NCBI GenBank assembly: GCA_047495785.1
Contig: JBLDXI010000024.1
Coordinates: forward strand, 3,410,001-3,474,000
DNA: 64,000 nt
Source of the DNA: Lepidodermella squamata
Lineage: Eukaryota; Gastrotricha
Direction: 5' to 3'
The notes beneath the pieces are model-generated. The model had not been told where the DNA came from, ran no database searches, and saw only the letters and a program-made list of their open reading frames with translations. The translations under genes and the position numbers were made by a program. Below are positions 33,601 to 46,503 of this stretch, one piece after another. Position 1 is the stretch's first letter. Every line of letters starts with the position of its first letter.

Positions 33601-36600
33601 AATGGATTCTTAGCGACAATCAGACAGCAATTTGAGCCGTACTATTGGTCATGGGCTTTGGACGCCTGGTACAATTCAGAGGACAACACAGTAAACAGCT
33701 TGTGGCGTATTTGGACGTACCAGGGTTGGATTGGCTACAATCATTTGGGCTGTGAGTCTTTCTGTTCTCAGAGTTCTCCCATATAAACGTTGTGCTTTTA
33801 TTAGCGGACTATTATTGGGATTCTATTAATAAAAACTTGGCAAGCCCCTATCATGTCAACTGGAAACTCGGCAGTGGCCAGGAGCCAAATGACCAGTCGG
33901 CTAGTTACTGCTCGATGATGAAAGCTGATGGGTGGTACGACGAGCTATGTTCAAACAACGCAATAGTAATAATTGCTCACATCGATGACATCTTTCTTTA
34001 ACGCAATATCTCTGTCATGCAGAGCATCGCTTGTGAAGGTGGAGTGGGCGTGGTGACATTACCATCCACTGATAGCGCTTGCGTTCCCCAGTGTCCAATC
34101 ACACGTGAGTTTGCCCTTTATTCGATCCAAGTGATATAGTCCAAGAATTTATTCGAGCAGCGACCTGTCCACAAGGCTACTTCTACTCTTCATGCTACGA
34201 CTCTTGCTACAAAATCGTCAAGTTAGTGAAAGTCTTCATGTTTTACTCACAGGCTCATCACTCCAATTTCTTAGTGACTCCAAAAGCTACCTGGACGCCG
34301 CGGGAGAATGCGTAAGAAACATGAAAGTTTTACTGATGCATACATTTTTCATTTCAATTACAGGCTCTTCAAGGCGCCACTCTTCTAAATACTAATACAA
34401 GTGGTGAATTCTATTACATTACCGGATTGTTGCGCAAAGATAAAGATTGGTTCCTTGGCCTTGGCGATTGGGCTCGTCGTTCTCGAGGCGATCTTTCAAT
34501 TGGCATTAAGTCATACACTGGTGATGCGGATGGGACATGGAGATGGCAAGATGATAGCATCACGGATACGATATCTTATGATACCTTATCTGGTGCCTTT
34601 TCAAAAGCACCATCTCCATATGACTTCTTGATCTGGGAAAAGCAGCCAACGCCAGCTTCAGACGGCATCAGTGCGCCGTATATTAGTTTTTTGAGGTATG
34701 ACCCGAGCGGAAAGAGATGGTACATTCCTGTGAGCAATGCTAACAACTTCAACTACCAAGCCGCTTATGTCTGCGAATACAATGCGGCCTGCTATGTGTG
34801 CCCTCCCGGGTGGTTCAAATTTGGGGTTCATTGCTTCGAGTCAGTGCACAACGATGGTGATGGGGCTTATGCTGATAAGGAAGTTGCCTGCAAGAATCAA
34901 GACTCAAGGGCATGGATTTGGTATCCTAGAAGCCAGATGACGACAATGTTTGTTAGGCTTCTAATTGGTCAGATGAACTCGTTCGGAGTGGGTACAAATG
35001 TGTGGATCGGTCTGGAGAAAAACTCTGACGGAAACTGGGTTTGGTCAGACGGAGTTGCCGCTTCCTCATCCCATTCATTTGACATAACATCCACGGCACT
35101 TACCGCCGCTAATGACGCGTTTTTTGTTACTGGCGTCAACAAATTGAGCAGCATAACTACTGTGACTGGCCAGCCCGAGTCGATGTGGAAACCAGCGGTA
35201 AGCACTTCAGCCTACCGAGCTGTTTGCCAGATGCCAGCTATTTACGGCTGGCAGCCAACTTGTCAATCTGCCTGCCCGGCGAAACGTAACTAGATTTACC
35301 ATCATAAATATGTCAACTTACTACCATGCGCTCTATGTTTAGCGACTTGTCCAAGTGGCTACACTTATTCGGCGTGTTTTGACTCATGCTACAAAGTGTC
35401 TACGTAAGTTCTTCGGACAGCGGGTGCTTAGAGATTTCTTCAACTATTCAGATTACAGGAATGCAGTTCAGTACTTTGATGCTTTAGAAGATTGCGTGAG
35501 TATATCATAAGACGCTAAATGGGCAAGAACTATAGCCAGTTTATTAATTTCCGTAGCTTGCCTCGGGTGCGTCATTGGTGAACTTCAATTCGTTGGATGA
35601 ATATCAGTTCATTATCGGTGGCGGGGTTAGTGGACTAGATACCAGCCAATCTTATTTTATTGGCCTGCAAGACTGGGTTCGACGGGGTCGCCGAATCCTT
35701 TACCCTGCGCCTAAGGCATTTTCCACTTATAACGGCGATCCGGATGGGAAGTGGTACTGGTCAGATGGCACTGGTCCGATTGTTAACACAGACATTGCCG
35801 ATGCTCCTTATTCAGCTTCTCCTAGCCCATGGAGTTACTTGATTTGGCAAAAACGGCCGATTTCCTACTACGATGGTTCTAATAATTTCGTGGCATACCT
35901 GTCCTATAACAAATCGCGATCGCAATGGTACTTACCCGTCGATAACAACCGCTTCAGTACTTCGGCTCGTTACATCTGCGAGGTCAACAACGCTTGCTGG
36001 ATGTGCCCGAGTTGGTGGTATAAGTGGGGCAAGATGTGCTATTTGAATACTAATTGGGGTACTACAAAGATAGACAATGCTAGAAAATGGTGTTTTGGTG
36101 AGAACACCGGTGGTGTCGCAATGATAGCCCCGAAAACTGAGCCTGCATTGATGTGGCTGCGTGTTGCCGGTAATCACAACAATATTTTCGGTTTCGGGGA
36201 CACTTTCGTCGGCCTGTACCTGGCCCCGGGCGCCACCAGTTGGATTTGGGGCGATAACTCGTCCTTGGCAGCCACTGATGCGTTCGAAAGCGCGCCTGCT
36301 GATACGCTTGAAGGCGGTGAAACTAACCTCGTATTTAAGCCAGCCGCAGATACTAATTTAAATAACGCGCTTGACCAGCTTGATACTCAGTGGAAGACTC
36401 GAGATGACAGCCAGATGGGATACGTTCTATGCCAACGAGCCGCTGTTTACGCCAACGGAGCAACGCCTGCACCACCAGCACCGACTGCGGCGCCTGGATC
36501 GCCAACTACCACGCCAGTACCAGAATGTGTTAACGTAAGAATTCCAACCATAATTTGGAAATTTCCTGCAATCTTGATCGCAGGATGGTTGTTGCAGATG

Positions 36601-39600
36601 CCCCCTCGTTAGATACTCTGACCCTTCGACTCAAACAGATAACTGCTACTTATTTTCGAATTACACGTGAGTGACTATTGCAATGAATCGAAATAGGAAA
36701 TCGAAATCGAAATAGGGCAACTTGGGCAGATGCAAGTTGGGCATGCACTCAAATGGGAGGCTACCTGGCCGTGCCCGACACCATGTCAGAAATGCAATTC
36801 CTTCTCAACCATCCGAAAATGGTTATGCCATATTACTGGACAGCTCTGTCTTTGAGTAATGACTTTTAATCAACAAATTGTTGCAAAATGATTTCTTTCT
36901 TATTCAGACTCCTACGGCATTTGGGCTTGGCCCAATTGGCCTGGTGGTGTTACACAAGCGTTGAGCCGTGAGTTTTCCTCAAGTTTCATAACAATTATTG
37001 ATGATGAGCTAAAAGGTTTCGTCACGGGTGACACTGCTTTGAAAACGAGTTCGGACTGCTACGCCGGGCTACTGTCAAGCAACGATAACTTAATCATTCC
37101 ATTCTGCAACAGCTCAAGGACGGTTCAGTTGACGAACGCAACAGTTGGAAACGTCACATCTTTCGATACTACAGCCAAATACCGATTCATCTGCGAGATT
37201 GCTCATTCGCCTTCTAATTGTTTAGGTTTGAGTGTTTTTCCAAATTCGAAATGAATTTATTAGATTTTTCGCAGGATGCAAAGATCCGGATTATTCAGCC
37301 AATTTAACCTCACTCAGCGACGGTTTGCGTATTGCTCCTGACAAATGTGTTTGGCTATTCACCCAGAATGCAGACCGGAATACTAATCTAGACAAATGCA
37401 AGGCGGCAGGCATGAAACCCCTGACTCTCCTTCAACGCTATGAAACGCAAGTTGTTAGCCGAGCAATGACTGAACTGCAGAGGGAAGGATTTTGGCTTGA
37501 CATTGTCCTTCGAAATAAAAGTAGAAATTCTAAAATCTGGTTGTAAGCATGCAAAATTTGTTTCTTCTTGTAGCGGATTACGAATGGGAGGGTGAGCCCA
37601 CAACCTGGGAGACCACTCCATATAACAGAGTCGCTGGGTTGCCATGGACGAATAATTGGTATCAACCCTGTTCGAAGCTGAACAATGACATGTTCATATA
37701 CACTCGGAACTGTCAAGATGGATCTGTTCCCGTCTGCACCGTACCATCTGCAGCAACTTGTGCTGACCTTTGCCCGGAAGGTTTCACATCAGTAGGAGCA
37801 ACTTGCTACAAGCTCATAACGTTAGCTTGAATACTAACATATTTCATTCTAAAACATCGCATTTTCAGGGCTGTAACGGCGAAAAATCCATTTGATGCTC
37901 GAAATTATTGTTATCAAAATCATAATACTTACAATTTGGTCTCCATTACTGATGCGAAAATTTTCACCCAAGTCGTCAGTTTTATTCGCTCTTCGAGCTT
38001 AGTGGCAACGGGCGCGGCGATTTGGATTGGCCTCGATAACAGTTTGCGCATAGGTCGGACACCAAACTCGCTAATGCAGAGCACCCAGATCGGAGATCCA
38101 GACTCCAGTATGCTATCGAACGTAGATCAACGTCTATATTCAATTCGTAATACATTTAGATTGGGATCTCGATAACAATGGGGATTTTACCTTGGCAAAT
38201 AGCTCGGATTTTTGGGCTGGCGGCTTCCCGCAAAACAATCACATTTGGGCTTATCTTGTTTGGGACGACACCACAGTTAGGGTGAAATCTACTGTAAGTA
38301 CGACATCAATTGACGGATATTTCATTTGTGAACGGCCGCAACCCTGTTTGGAGTGTGATCTCGGATGGGTTCGTATTCTTACGTTGCTATCTGTTGAACC
38401 TTCATTTCAAATTGAATAGAGTTTCTTTAATGGCCGGTGTTACAAAAGAGTCGCAGGCGTTGCAGGCGCGAAATTTCGAAGCGCAAGACATCAATGCGAA
38501 TTTATGAACGCTTATCAAGCTTCCATCAATTACCCGCTTGAAGGCGTTCTTCTCAGGCTGATGACTGACCCGACAGTTCGCATTACTGTCGGAATGTATA
38601 TGCTAATGCAGTACAACTATCCGCAATACGAGGACTACTGGGAATGGGAGGATGGAACGCGTCTCAATAGTTCACTATTCAACAATTGGCCGAGTGAGCA
38701 ACCTGATAGATCCAACGTAAATCCTCTTCAGATGCATTCAAATAATGTATACTAACGAATCAATTGTTGACAGGATGTCGAAATAGTCGGAGGCTATAGG
38801 TTGAACGGCGGCTTTGCTTGGAATGATGCAAAATTGGATTATGGCGATTGGGGCCTATGTGAAAAAGCTGCAATGCCTCCGACGATCAAATGCACAAAAG
38901 GTACAAGAAATTTTAAATCCTTCAGTATAAAGAAGCTCCCTTCTATTGCAGTTGGGTCTTCGGCTTCGAAATGTGGAGACAGTGTAGCTACTAACATATT
39001 TGTGAGTTCTAGCGGCTTCTCTGCAAGTTCAACATTCGTAAATGGTACAGTATCGTATCCACCATCGAATCTCGCCCTTGGGAACAATTTCTGGTGTCCA
39101 AGCCTCACTCCAGCAATAACGCCAGCAAACCCTGCTTGGATTAGATTACGATTCACTGACGGGCCGATATTTGTTCGTTCGATTGGTGTGGAGGGCCCTT
39201 CCGTAGGTGTGGGCCGAGTGCTGGCGTACATAGTCAGCTACAAACCACAACTTACGTCGAGGGAACTGCACGTTTTTACGCACAAATCAACGGCATTCTG
39301 GATGAAAAAGGCGCCGATCATTTTCGCCGGCCCTGGTGCGGAAACAGTTCGAAACGCGCAAGAAATTTGCCCAAGAATTCAAGCTGCGGAGCTAACAATA
39401 TGGGTTCTTAGCTATACAGTTATGCCGTTCTTCAAGGCAGATATCAAAGGATGCCTCATGACATCTGGCGGTTTGATCTGTTAACATTCAAGATTATTAT
39501 TTAACCTCGGTTATCTCAGGTACTTCACTGTGCGACTGTTGGAATGAGATTTATGACGGGAGCACTTATTTCCCATATTTGAGCCACACAGTCAGCGCAG

Positions 39601-42600
39601 ATTCTGGCGATGCTTCTCAGGCTCAAGGTCTGGCCCAAACCTCTGGCTCGGACAATATTCCCGGCTGGACTCCGACAACCTTCGGAGATGGCCGTAACTG
39701 GTGGAAAATCGAGTTTAGTATTCTCAAAATCGTGAGTGGCCTTGTCATGACTGGCAGCAACGATAACAGCAAAAAGGATCAGTGGATCAAATCTTACTAC
39801 GTCATGTGGTCTCACACAGGCTACGAATACACATTCAACTACTATTCAGCTCTCGATGGCTCTGCGAGGCTGTTCATGGGACCCATGAATGCCTCCGCTC
39901 CAACTCAGCAGTCATTCTGCCCGCCGATGAAGCTGAAAGCTATGAAGATTATTCCAGTGGATTATAACAATAAGCCAACCATGGTAGTTGACATTTTCGG
40001 CTGCTCAGCCAAGGGAAAACGATGTAAGTAAATTCTAATATCCGGGTTTCGATTCATCGCCTCCTCTCCCAGGCTTCGATTGCTGCGATATCATTGGCTT
40101 GTGTACCTGTAACTGTCCTGTTGGGTAATATAAAATTAGCTTTTATAACAAATTCAATGTGACACAAATGCTTAAAGATGGTCTGGCACTTCGTGCTCGT
40201 CATTGGCTGCGGGGAAAACTTATTACATTGACGCTCAGCCGCCAGGTAAATCTTATTGATCTGTGAAAATTTAGAATGTATCGATTTTCTTATAGTCTGT
40301 GAAAACGACTTACTCAGCGAGGCATTCTCTAAATGGGGTGGATCTGTGAGCTCTAGCACCAGTGGCGATTACGGGGGCTTTGATGGTGACGAACTAGCTG
40401 CCTTCTTCACAACGGCATCAATCTTGAAAGACGGTCGGCAGTTTTTCCAGATAAATCTTGGGAAAGCTACTTCCATTTCAATGATAAGCTTGAAAGGCCG
40501 GAACAAAGATTCTCTGTCCCGTTATGTCACTTCATATTCATTATGGTTTTTGGTCGAGAACACCAACGATCGACTTTTCTACCCATTGTTGAACTCTCAA
40601 ACTTCGTCAACATCCGGCATTATGATAATACCCGGTGCAAGAGACCATTTAGCATACACACCGTACAAGTTCTGTCCGAGCATCAGAACGAAAATTCTAC
40701 GGCTAACTCCTGTTACCTTTGTCGGAAAACCGGAGATGTATGTAAAGGTGTATGGCTGCCCTACTCATGCGCCCTGTTCGACCTGTTGCACCAACGAAAA
40801 TGGTTGCCAATGTTTATGCCCAGTTGGGTATTCTACGGTATTTGGGGTTGGCTATCAAGCTAATCCGTGGCCTCATTGTGGTAAACTATTGAAATTCCTA
40901 ATTAAAGCGATTTTCGAAGTTTAAAATTTAGATCAATGGACAATGCCCCAAGTGGACTGTGAGGACCATGCCATGAGACAAGCCTCAAAGGCTGATGGAG
41001 TCTACAACATATTCCCTCCGGGTTCAAAAACCGCAATATCGGTTTATTGCGACATGACGACTTACGGTGGTGGCTGGACTGTTATTCAGAGTCGGGTCGA
41101 TTACACTCAAAGTTTCTACCAGAATTGGGCTGATTATCGAGACGGCTTCGGGCAACTCACCAGCAGTCATTGGTTGGGTAATCGATATATCAATGCGATT
41201 ACGCAGAATATGAATCGCTACGACTTGATCATTGTCATTACATCAATCGATGACATCGAGGTGATGCATTATTACAAAGATGTTTATATCGAGCCTGAAA
41301 CCGGTGGGTTTACCATTCGTATTTCTGGTTACGACTGCTCTTGGTCAACTGCCGGAGATTCTTTCTCGATGGCGGACGATCAGCGATTTTATACTTATGA
41401 CAATGACACCGGTAGTTCCGGAAGTTTTGGTTGTGCGAAAAACGCCTACGGAGGTTGGTGGTATAAGCCGGCTGGTTCGGTAACAGGATGCCACAGGGCG
41501 AACTTGAATGGTAACGGCAACGGAAAATCTGAAGGGTCAATGATAACCTGGGCGACGTGGCGTGGATACTGGGAAAGTATGAAGACTACAAAAATGATGA
41601 TCAGACGATCTCCTCTACCTTTTGTTACGCAACGTGAGTTGGCATGTACAGTTTCAGAATTTATTCGCAAATTTACTATCGCCAAACAGAGCTTCGCCCT
41701 CAATTCCCTTACCCGAGCGACTGCTTAGACATTCGAGAAGCTAATCCAAGTGCTCCAAGTTCAACTTACACAATATACACGGTCACCGGAGAAAGTGTGT
41801 CAGTTTACTGTGAAATGAACGCCCTTGAGGGCGGTTGGACTGTAATTCAGCGCCGATACAACGACCCCACGGTAAAATTTGATCAAAACTTCACGACTTA
41901 TGCCCGAGGCTTTGGCTCGACGATGGGCGCTCATTACTTGGGTAACAAGTGGATATGGGCGATTACGAACATCGAACTGACAAGAATTCCATACGAACTT
42001 GCTGTTGTTCTCGAGGACTCAAATGGAGAAAAACGGACCTCTCATTACGATGCCTTCTGGCTGTACAGTAACACGAGCTATGAAATAATTGTCTACGGCT
42101 ACAATTCCGATGGGAGCACGATCGATGTAGGCGGTGATGCGCTGAGCGTACATAACTGGCAGCCTTTCCGAACCTTTGATCAAGCTGTCTCGGGCTGTTC
42201 TGGTTCATATACCACTGGATGGTGGTGGCATAGCGGTTATTGGGATAATGGAAAATGTTGCGAGAGCAATCTAAATGGAGTCTATGATGTCAATTCTTGG
42301 GAGGGCGGTGTCTACTGGGCGCCATGGAAAGGTCGGTATGAAAGTCTGAAATCTGCAACCATGATGATCAGAAGGCGTGGGCCGAAGCCGATAGACTGCG
42401 TGGATATGCTGGGCCAAGGCATGACCGATGATGGGGTTTACTTCATTTATCCGTTCGGCATGAAACCCATTCAGGTCTATTGCGATATGGCTACTTACTA
42501 CAACTCGCCAAGAGCTGAGGGAGGTATGGGCTGGATTCTCCTCCAGCGCAGAACGAATTTCGATGTTCCTTTCAATCGAAGCTGGGCTGATTATAAGAAC

Positions 42601-45600
42601 GGCTTCTCAGGCCCAGATGGCCTCAAGGGGGACTTCTGGCTTGGATTGGAAACAGTTTACCAGCTGACTAAATCAACAACCTATTCGATGCTGATTTCAG
42701 TCAAAAGCCCAGCTGACAATCAAACTTACTACGCCTACTACAGAGACTTTTACCTGTCAAATGAAGCCGATGGATATACGTTAATTTTGGAAAATTACGA
42801 CACAGCGACTAATGCCTGGGAAGCTGCTGGAAATGGATTTTCCGGCATGGCTTATCAGCCGTTTGCAACTTATGATAAAGGTGTCATGTCTAGTTGCATC
42901 ACGGCTAATAATCTGAGCGCTTGGTGGTTCAATAGTGACTGCAAATCAAGTCAAAGCAATCTGAACGGCTTCTACAAAGATACTCGAAGTTTAGCCGGTG
43001 TAATGTGGAAGACTTTGAACGGCGCGAAGGATGGGAAAACGTCTGTCGCTGCGGTGAAAATTGCAATACGACGAAGAAATCGCCTTCAAGACTGCGCTTT
43101 TACCGGTAACAGCGGAATCAACACCTTATACTTGCCCGATGGGACCAGTTTCAAAGCCGTCTGTGATTTGACGACAAATTACTCTTCTCCCAATATTCAA
43201 AATCGTGGAACGGCTTGGACAATAATTCAGAAGCGAGATGATGGAAACACGGATTTCTGGAGAGGTTGGAATGACTACAAACAAGGCTTTTCCGATCCTG
43301 ATAAAGGTCTCAATGGTGATTACTGGCTTGGCCTCGACACAATAAGCAGGATGACTATGGCTGCTCCGTATTCCCTTCTCGTTCACTGCAAAAGTCCGAT
43401 AGATTCTCAGTGGAAATATGCATACTACGACGACTTCAAAGTTTTCCCCGAGAGTCAGAACTATCGGATTCAGTTGAAAGGATTCGACAATGCTACGATA
43501 TCACCAGCCGGGGATTCTATGGGAGCTTGGATGCATAATTACCAGGAATTCAACACACCTGATAAAGGGGCTTTCAAAGACTGCATGGTACAGAATGATA
43601 GAAAACGATTTGGTGCATGGTGGTATCCACCTCTGGGTGATGGCGTAATTTGGCCTGATGGACAACCAGCGAGTTGTCGGATTCTGTCGAATTTGAACTC
43701 CCCAAACTGGGACAGTCGAGATATGGGTTACGGCTTGAACTGGATGACTCACACTGGCTTAGACAAGTCATGCTCAGCTACTAGACTGGCTATCAAACAA
43801 AAAGGAAACGATGTCTTATATCGACCCAGGGCTAGTACAACGACAATGTGCAGCAGCAGGAAGATGACGTACAAGCATACGTGCAGCCATGCTTACAGGG
43901 CAGTATCTGGCGATCCTATCCGACTAATGCTTCCAGATCGAAGTGGGGTATATACTTCGGAAGATTTGGTGTGCAAGCGTAAGTTTGCGATTCGTTACAT
44001 CTAACTGGCTTTCATTCTGTGGTTTATTTTTAAAGCATACGCCGAGCCACAGGACTGCACTTGGAAGCAATCAAAAGCCAATGGAACGAGCAAATTCATT
44101 TCGGATACATATAGCGATTTAGTGTCAGCTGATAGCAATGGAAACCCTGTTACTTTCACGGGATATTGCGACATGGAAACATTCGGTGGAGGCTGGACTG
44201 TAATACAGCGTAGAATTGATGAGAGCACAACATTCATGTTGGATTTTCCAAGCTATGAAACCTCGTTCGGTGCACCTACGAAGAATTTTTGGCTCGGCAA
44301 TAAGTTGATCGAAGGCCTAACAGCCTCCGCGAATTTTGAACTTCTGGTCGAGATTCGTGCCGATAACGAGTATGCTTTTGCTTACTACAAACTCTTCTAC
44401 ACAGAGAGTGATGCCTACGTATTGACCGTCGACAAATATCAAGACTGCTCTACAGCGGGAGATTCGTTAACATCGTTGAAGGGCAACTTTTTCACGTTCG
44501 ATCTGTGCGGTGGTTGGTGGTTCAACACTCCATCTGTGTGCTTAGGCAAGAATAATAACGATCGTACATCGAACTTGAATGCTCCGATCGGGAAACAATC
44601 CCCTGATAACTCTGGAATGTTCTGGTACACCTATAAAAACAGTTTCAGTCCCAATCTCATCTGGTCGTCGATGAAAGTTCGCCGTTCTGGAACGCGAGGC
44701 CGCTACGTTAAAGCAGCGAATTTTAAATGTGACCAAGGCACGTCCGCAGCAATGACAAAGGCCACTGCAGACCTGTGTCAATCAGCATGTACGAGTTACT
44801 CAGGTTTCACCTGCCGAACCGCTGTTTTCACGCCTAAGGGATCTAATGCTGGGGATTGTGTCGTTCGTAATGCGACTTGCGATCCTGGCAGTGGAAAAGT
44901 AGAAGCGGGTACCGATACGTATTTCCGTATGGACGACTGTGATTACTTTCCTGGGGCTTGCGGACCCCCTCCAACGATGGTGGGAGCCACTCAAGAGATT
45001 ATATCACCATCTTACAACTCAAAGTTGATCGTCAACTACACCTGCGTAATGGGATTCTCAAACTCAAAATGGAACGGCGATAACACTAATTTGACTTGCG
45101 AACCATCAAAAGGCATTTGGGTCGGAGACTGGTTAGATTGTCGAACATTGTGTGGCATGTTTCCAGATATGTCTCAATTCAACGTTGATAGACTGCCGCA
45201 AATCGACATCGATGGCGGAACAATGACGCTCTACTATCAATGTAGCAACGATTACACTATGGTTTCAACCGGTTCACCCACTAGACTGTGCGCTCCACCT
45301 TATGGCGAATGGACCGGAGATAAAATTGTTTGCAAATCAACGCGATGCCAGCTACCACCGGTCGTCGACAATTCTTGGAATAACTACACAATTCCCGACC
45401 CTATTCCATACGAAAACCAAACCAAGTGGAAGACTACCTGGCTATACGGTTGCAATCGGGGTTATGTCTTCAAAGACCCTGATGGTTACGTCAAGAACAA
45501 AACGATATATTGCGGCGATCAGCAGGAATGGGAACCGAAAACACCTGGAGCTTGTGTTCAGTTCAACTGTGACAATCCTCCGCAGTTTGACGTGAAAGTC

Positions 45601-45852
45601 TCCGGACCTGTGCCTATGACAGCTAACGCGCTCTACGAATTCGGCACCACCTTCACCTACGAATGTTTCAGCGATAAAACGTTAGACCCACTGGATTGGG
45701 ATAGCCAGATCAATATATCGTGCATCGGTGAGTCGTCTGCGTATTCGTGAATATTTTATATTAAATTATGCTCAACATTGCAGCCAATAAAACTTGGGGC
45801 GTGCTAAACTACACCGGGTGGTCAAAGACATGGCTGCCTTCGATTTGCATAG
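30218..45852 (+). CDS. Giant secreted lectin/fibrinogen mosaic protein, tandem copy B
   Basis: Same 47-exon structure and domain order as gene A, with every exon phase preserved and no disabling change seen. It encodes about 4,336 residues. Differences from A: a shorter signal peptide exon (49 versus 91 nt), a shorter EGF1 exon, and six extra residues in the Thr/Pro/Ala linker after CTLD6. The intron between EGF2 and the micro-exon is only 214 bp here versus 3.3 kb in A. From exon 42 to exon 47 the two genes are colinear with no net length change (constant offset of 24,804 bp). Upstream modules and two more N-terminal cassettes precede it, so several transcript starts are possible. Secreted recognition or matrix protein is inferred from its domains; terminal exon not found. 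Confidence 0.88.
30835..30858 (+). other. 24-nt micro-exon of gene B
   Basis: Same size, phase and flanks (CCCTACAG before, GTATGC after) as 5984-6007. It is the common acceptor to which all three upstream cassettes could splice. Confidence 0.75.
30909..32645 (+). other. Gene B EGF-like repeat array (EGF3-EGF13)
   Basis: Exons 30909-31004, 31057-31152, 31222-31317, 31374-31469, 31520-31615, 31668-31763, 31821-31928, 31985-32182, 32241-32292, 32343-32389, 32442-32468, 32520-32550, 32602-32645. Exon lengths are identical to gene A, including six 96-nt units. Introns differ by small indels. Confidence 0.85.
32698..38900 (+). other. Gene B C-type lectin-like domain block (10 CTLDs)
   Basis: Exons 32698-32826, 32891-33309, 33370-33751, 33805-33965, 34023-34104, 34161-34221, 34275-34311, 34364-35285, 35343-35403, 35459-35495, 35557-36534, 36584-36666, 36716-36855, 36908-36967, 37016-37225, 37275-37520, 37574-37820, 37869-38107, 38160-38368, 38420-38716, 38774-38900. 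CTLD2 keeps EPN and WYDELC. CTLD10 has EQPD followed by WND. CTLD6 and CTLD10 differ most from gene A; changes cluster around the loop that carries the sugar-binding triplet. Confidence 0.82.
38952..40880 (+). other. Gene B discoidin (F5/8 type C) block, three domains
   Basis: Exons 38952-39470, 39520-40023, 40073-40124, 40178-40245, 40296-40880, the same lengths as in gene A. The start of the third domain is clearly diverged from A, but from about 40450 onward it is nearly identical. Confidence 0.75.
40932..44694 (+). other. Gene B fibrinogen-related domain block (five FReDs)
   Basis: Exons 40932-41633, 41690-43978 and the start of 44036-45727. The motifs [16 protein letters not shown] and RANLNG of FReD1 are unchanged from gene A. 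FReD2-4 share one exon. Protein differences from A are few and scattered. Confidence 0.88.
44694..45852 (+). other. Gene B PAN/Apple domain and sushi modules
   Basis: Rest of exon 44036-45727 plus exon 45784-45852. PAN-type cysteines are followed by four sushi starts (CGPPP, LCGMF, RCQLPP, NCDNPP). As in A, the final exon ends in a GTAAGA donor with no recognisable successor. Read through, the frame stops about 75 nt later, before the ribozyme. Confidence 0.75.
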
Positions 45853-45962
45853 GTAAGACTAGGAAAGGAAAATGTGGCAATGAGGTTAATGGGGTGAGTT
45901 TACGCCTGAGAGCACCACTGGGGCGGTAGCTTCTCACCTTGAGTTGCGCTTCCTTTTGTTTT

Positions 45963-46034
45963 GGGAAGCTGAGCGGTTGACCTCCTCGCGGTGCTTCCTG
46001 GAGTCACCTTGCAAGGTGATACCAACAAACCGCT
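45963..46034 (+). ncRNA. HDV-like self-cleaving ribozyme (copy B)
   Basis: Same 72-nt double pseudoknot as 21154-21225. P1: GGGAAGC (45963-45969) with GCTTCCT (45993-45999), again with a G-U pair at the cleavage site. P2: AGCGGTT (45972-45978) with AACCGCT (46028-46034). P3: ACC (45980-45982) with GGT (45990-45992); loop TCCTCGC is the same heptamer as in the HDV family archetype. P1.1: CC with GG at 46000-46001. P4: TCACCTT-GC-AAGGTGA (46004-46019). J4/2 holds CCAA, catalytic C at 46022. Predicted cleavage is between 45962 and 45963. Relative to copy A, the A-to-G changes in P1 and P4 leave G-U pairs on the plus strand, which argues for selection on a plus-strand RNA fold. Confidence 0.9.
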
Positions 46035-46039
46035 ACTTC

Positions 46040-46503
46040 TGTTCCTTCCTACTACCTCACTAGTCTCGAATTCGCTTTTTCTTTTCACACGAGTATTTTT
46101 CCCAAAAATAAGTGCAATCGCGGTGCCCCACACCAACAATTTCACCAAAGAAGCGTCGAAATATCTGATATGTCAAGTTCGGCGATTTTGGTTACCGTCT
46201 CAGTTGTTGATTAGATTTCTCCGAGGTTATGCTTCCCGATTAGCCACAGTTGCACTCAAAAAGGCATGCCCTGAGGCGGCAAGAAACAGCAAGCAGTTTC
46301 GACCATTCGAAGCAAAATTTTCATTTTGTCAAGGTAAATGGTACTATTTCAGGAATAACGGCAAAATTCAAAAATGTTTTATTAGTAAATTGCAGAAATA
46401 TAGCACAATTCTTGGCGTAGAAACGTAAATATCTAGCAAGATGATGTAACAGACCAGAAACAAAATGTAAAGGTTCAAAAGTATATTCAAAATTGAGCAC
46501 AGT
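46040..46503. other. Intergenic between gene B and Twinkle
   Basis: Convergent 3' flanks. A 145-codon open frame lies at 45991-46428 on the plus strand, but it has no counterpart after gene A and no recognisable domain. No other feature was identified. Confidence 0.4.

Noticed and set aside
45991-46428. 145-codon plus-strand ORF as the terminal exon of gene B.
   Set aside because: No counterpart after gene A, it overlaps the ribozyme, and no recognisable domain or clear acceptor was found.
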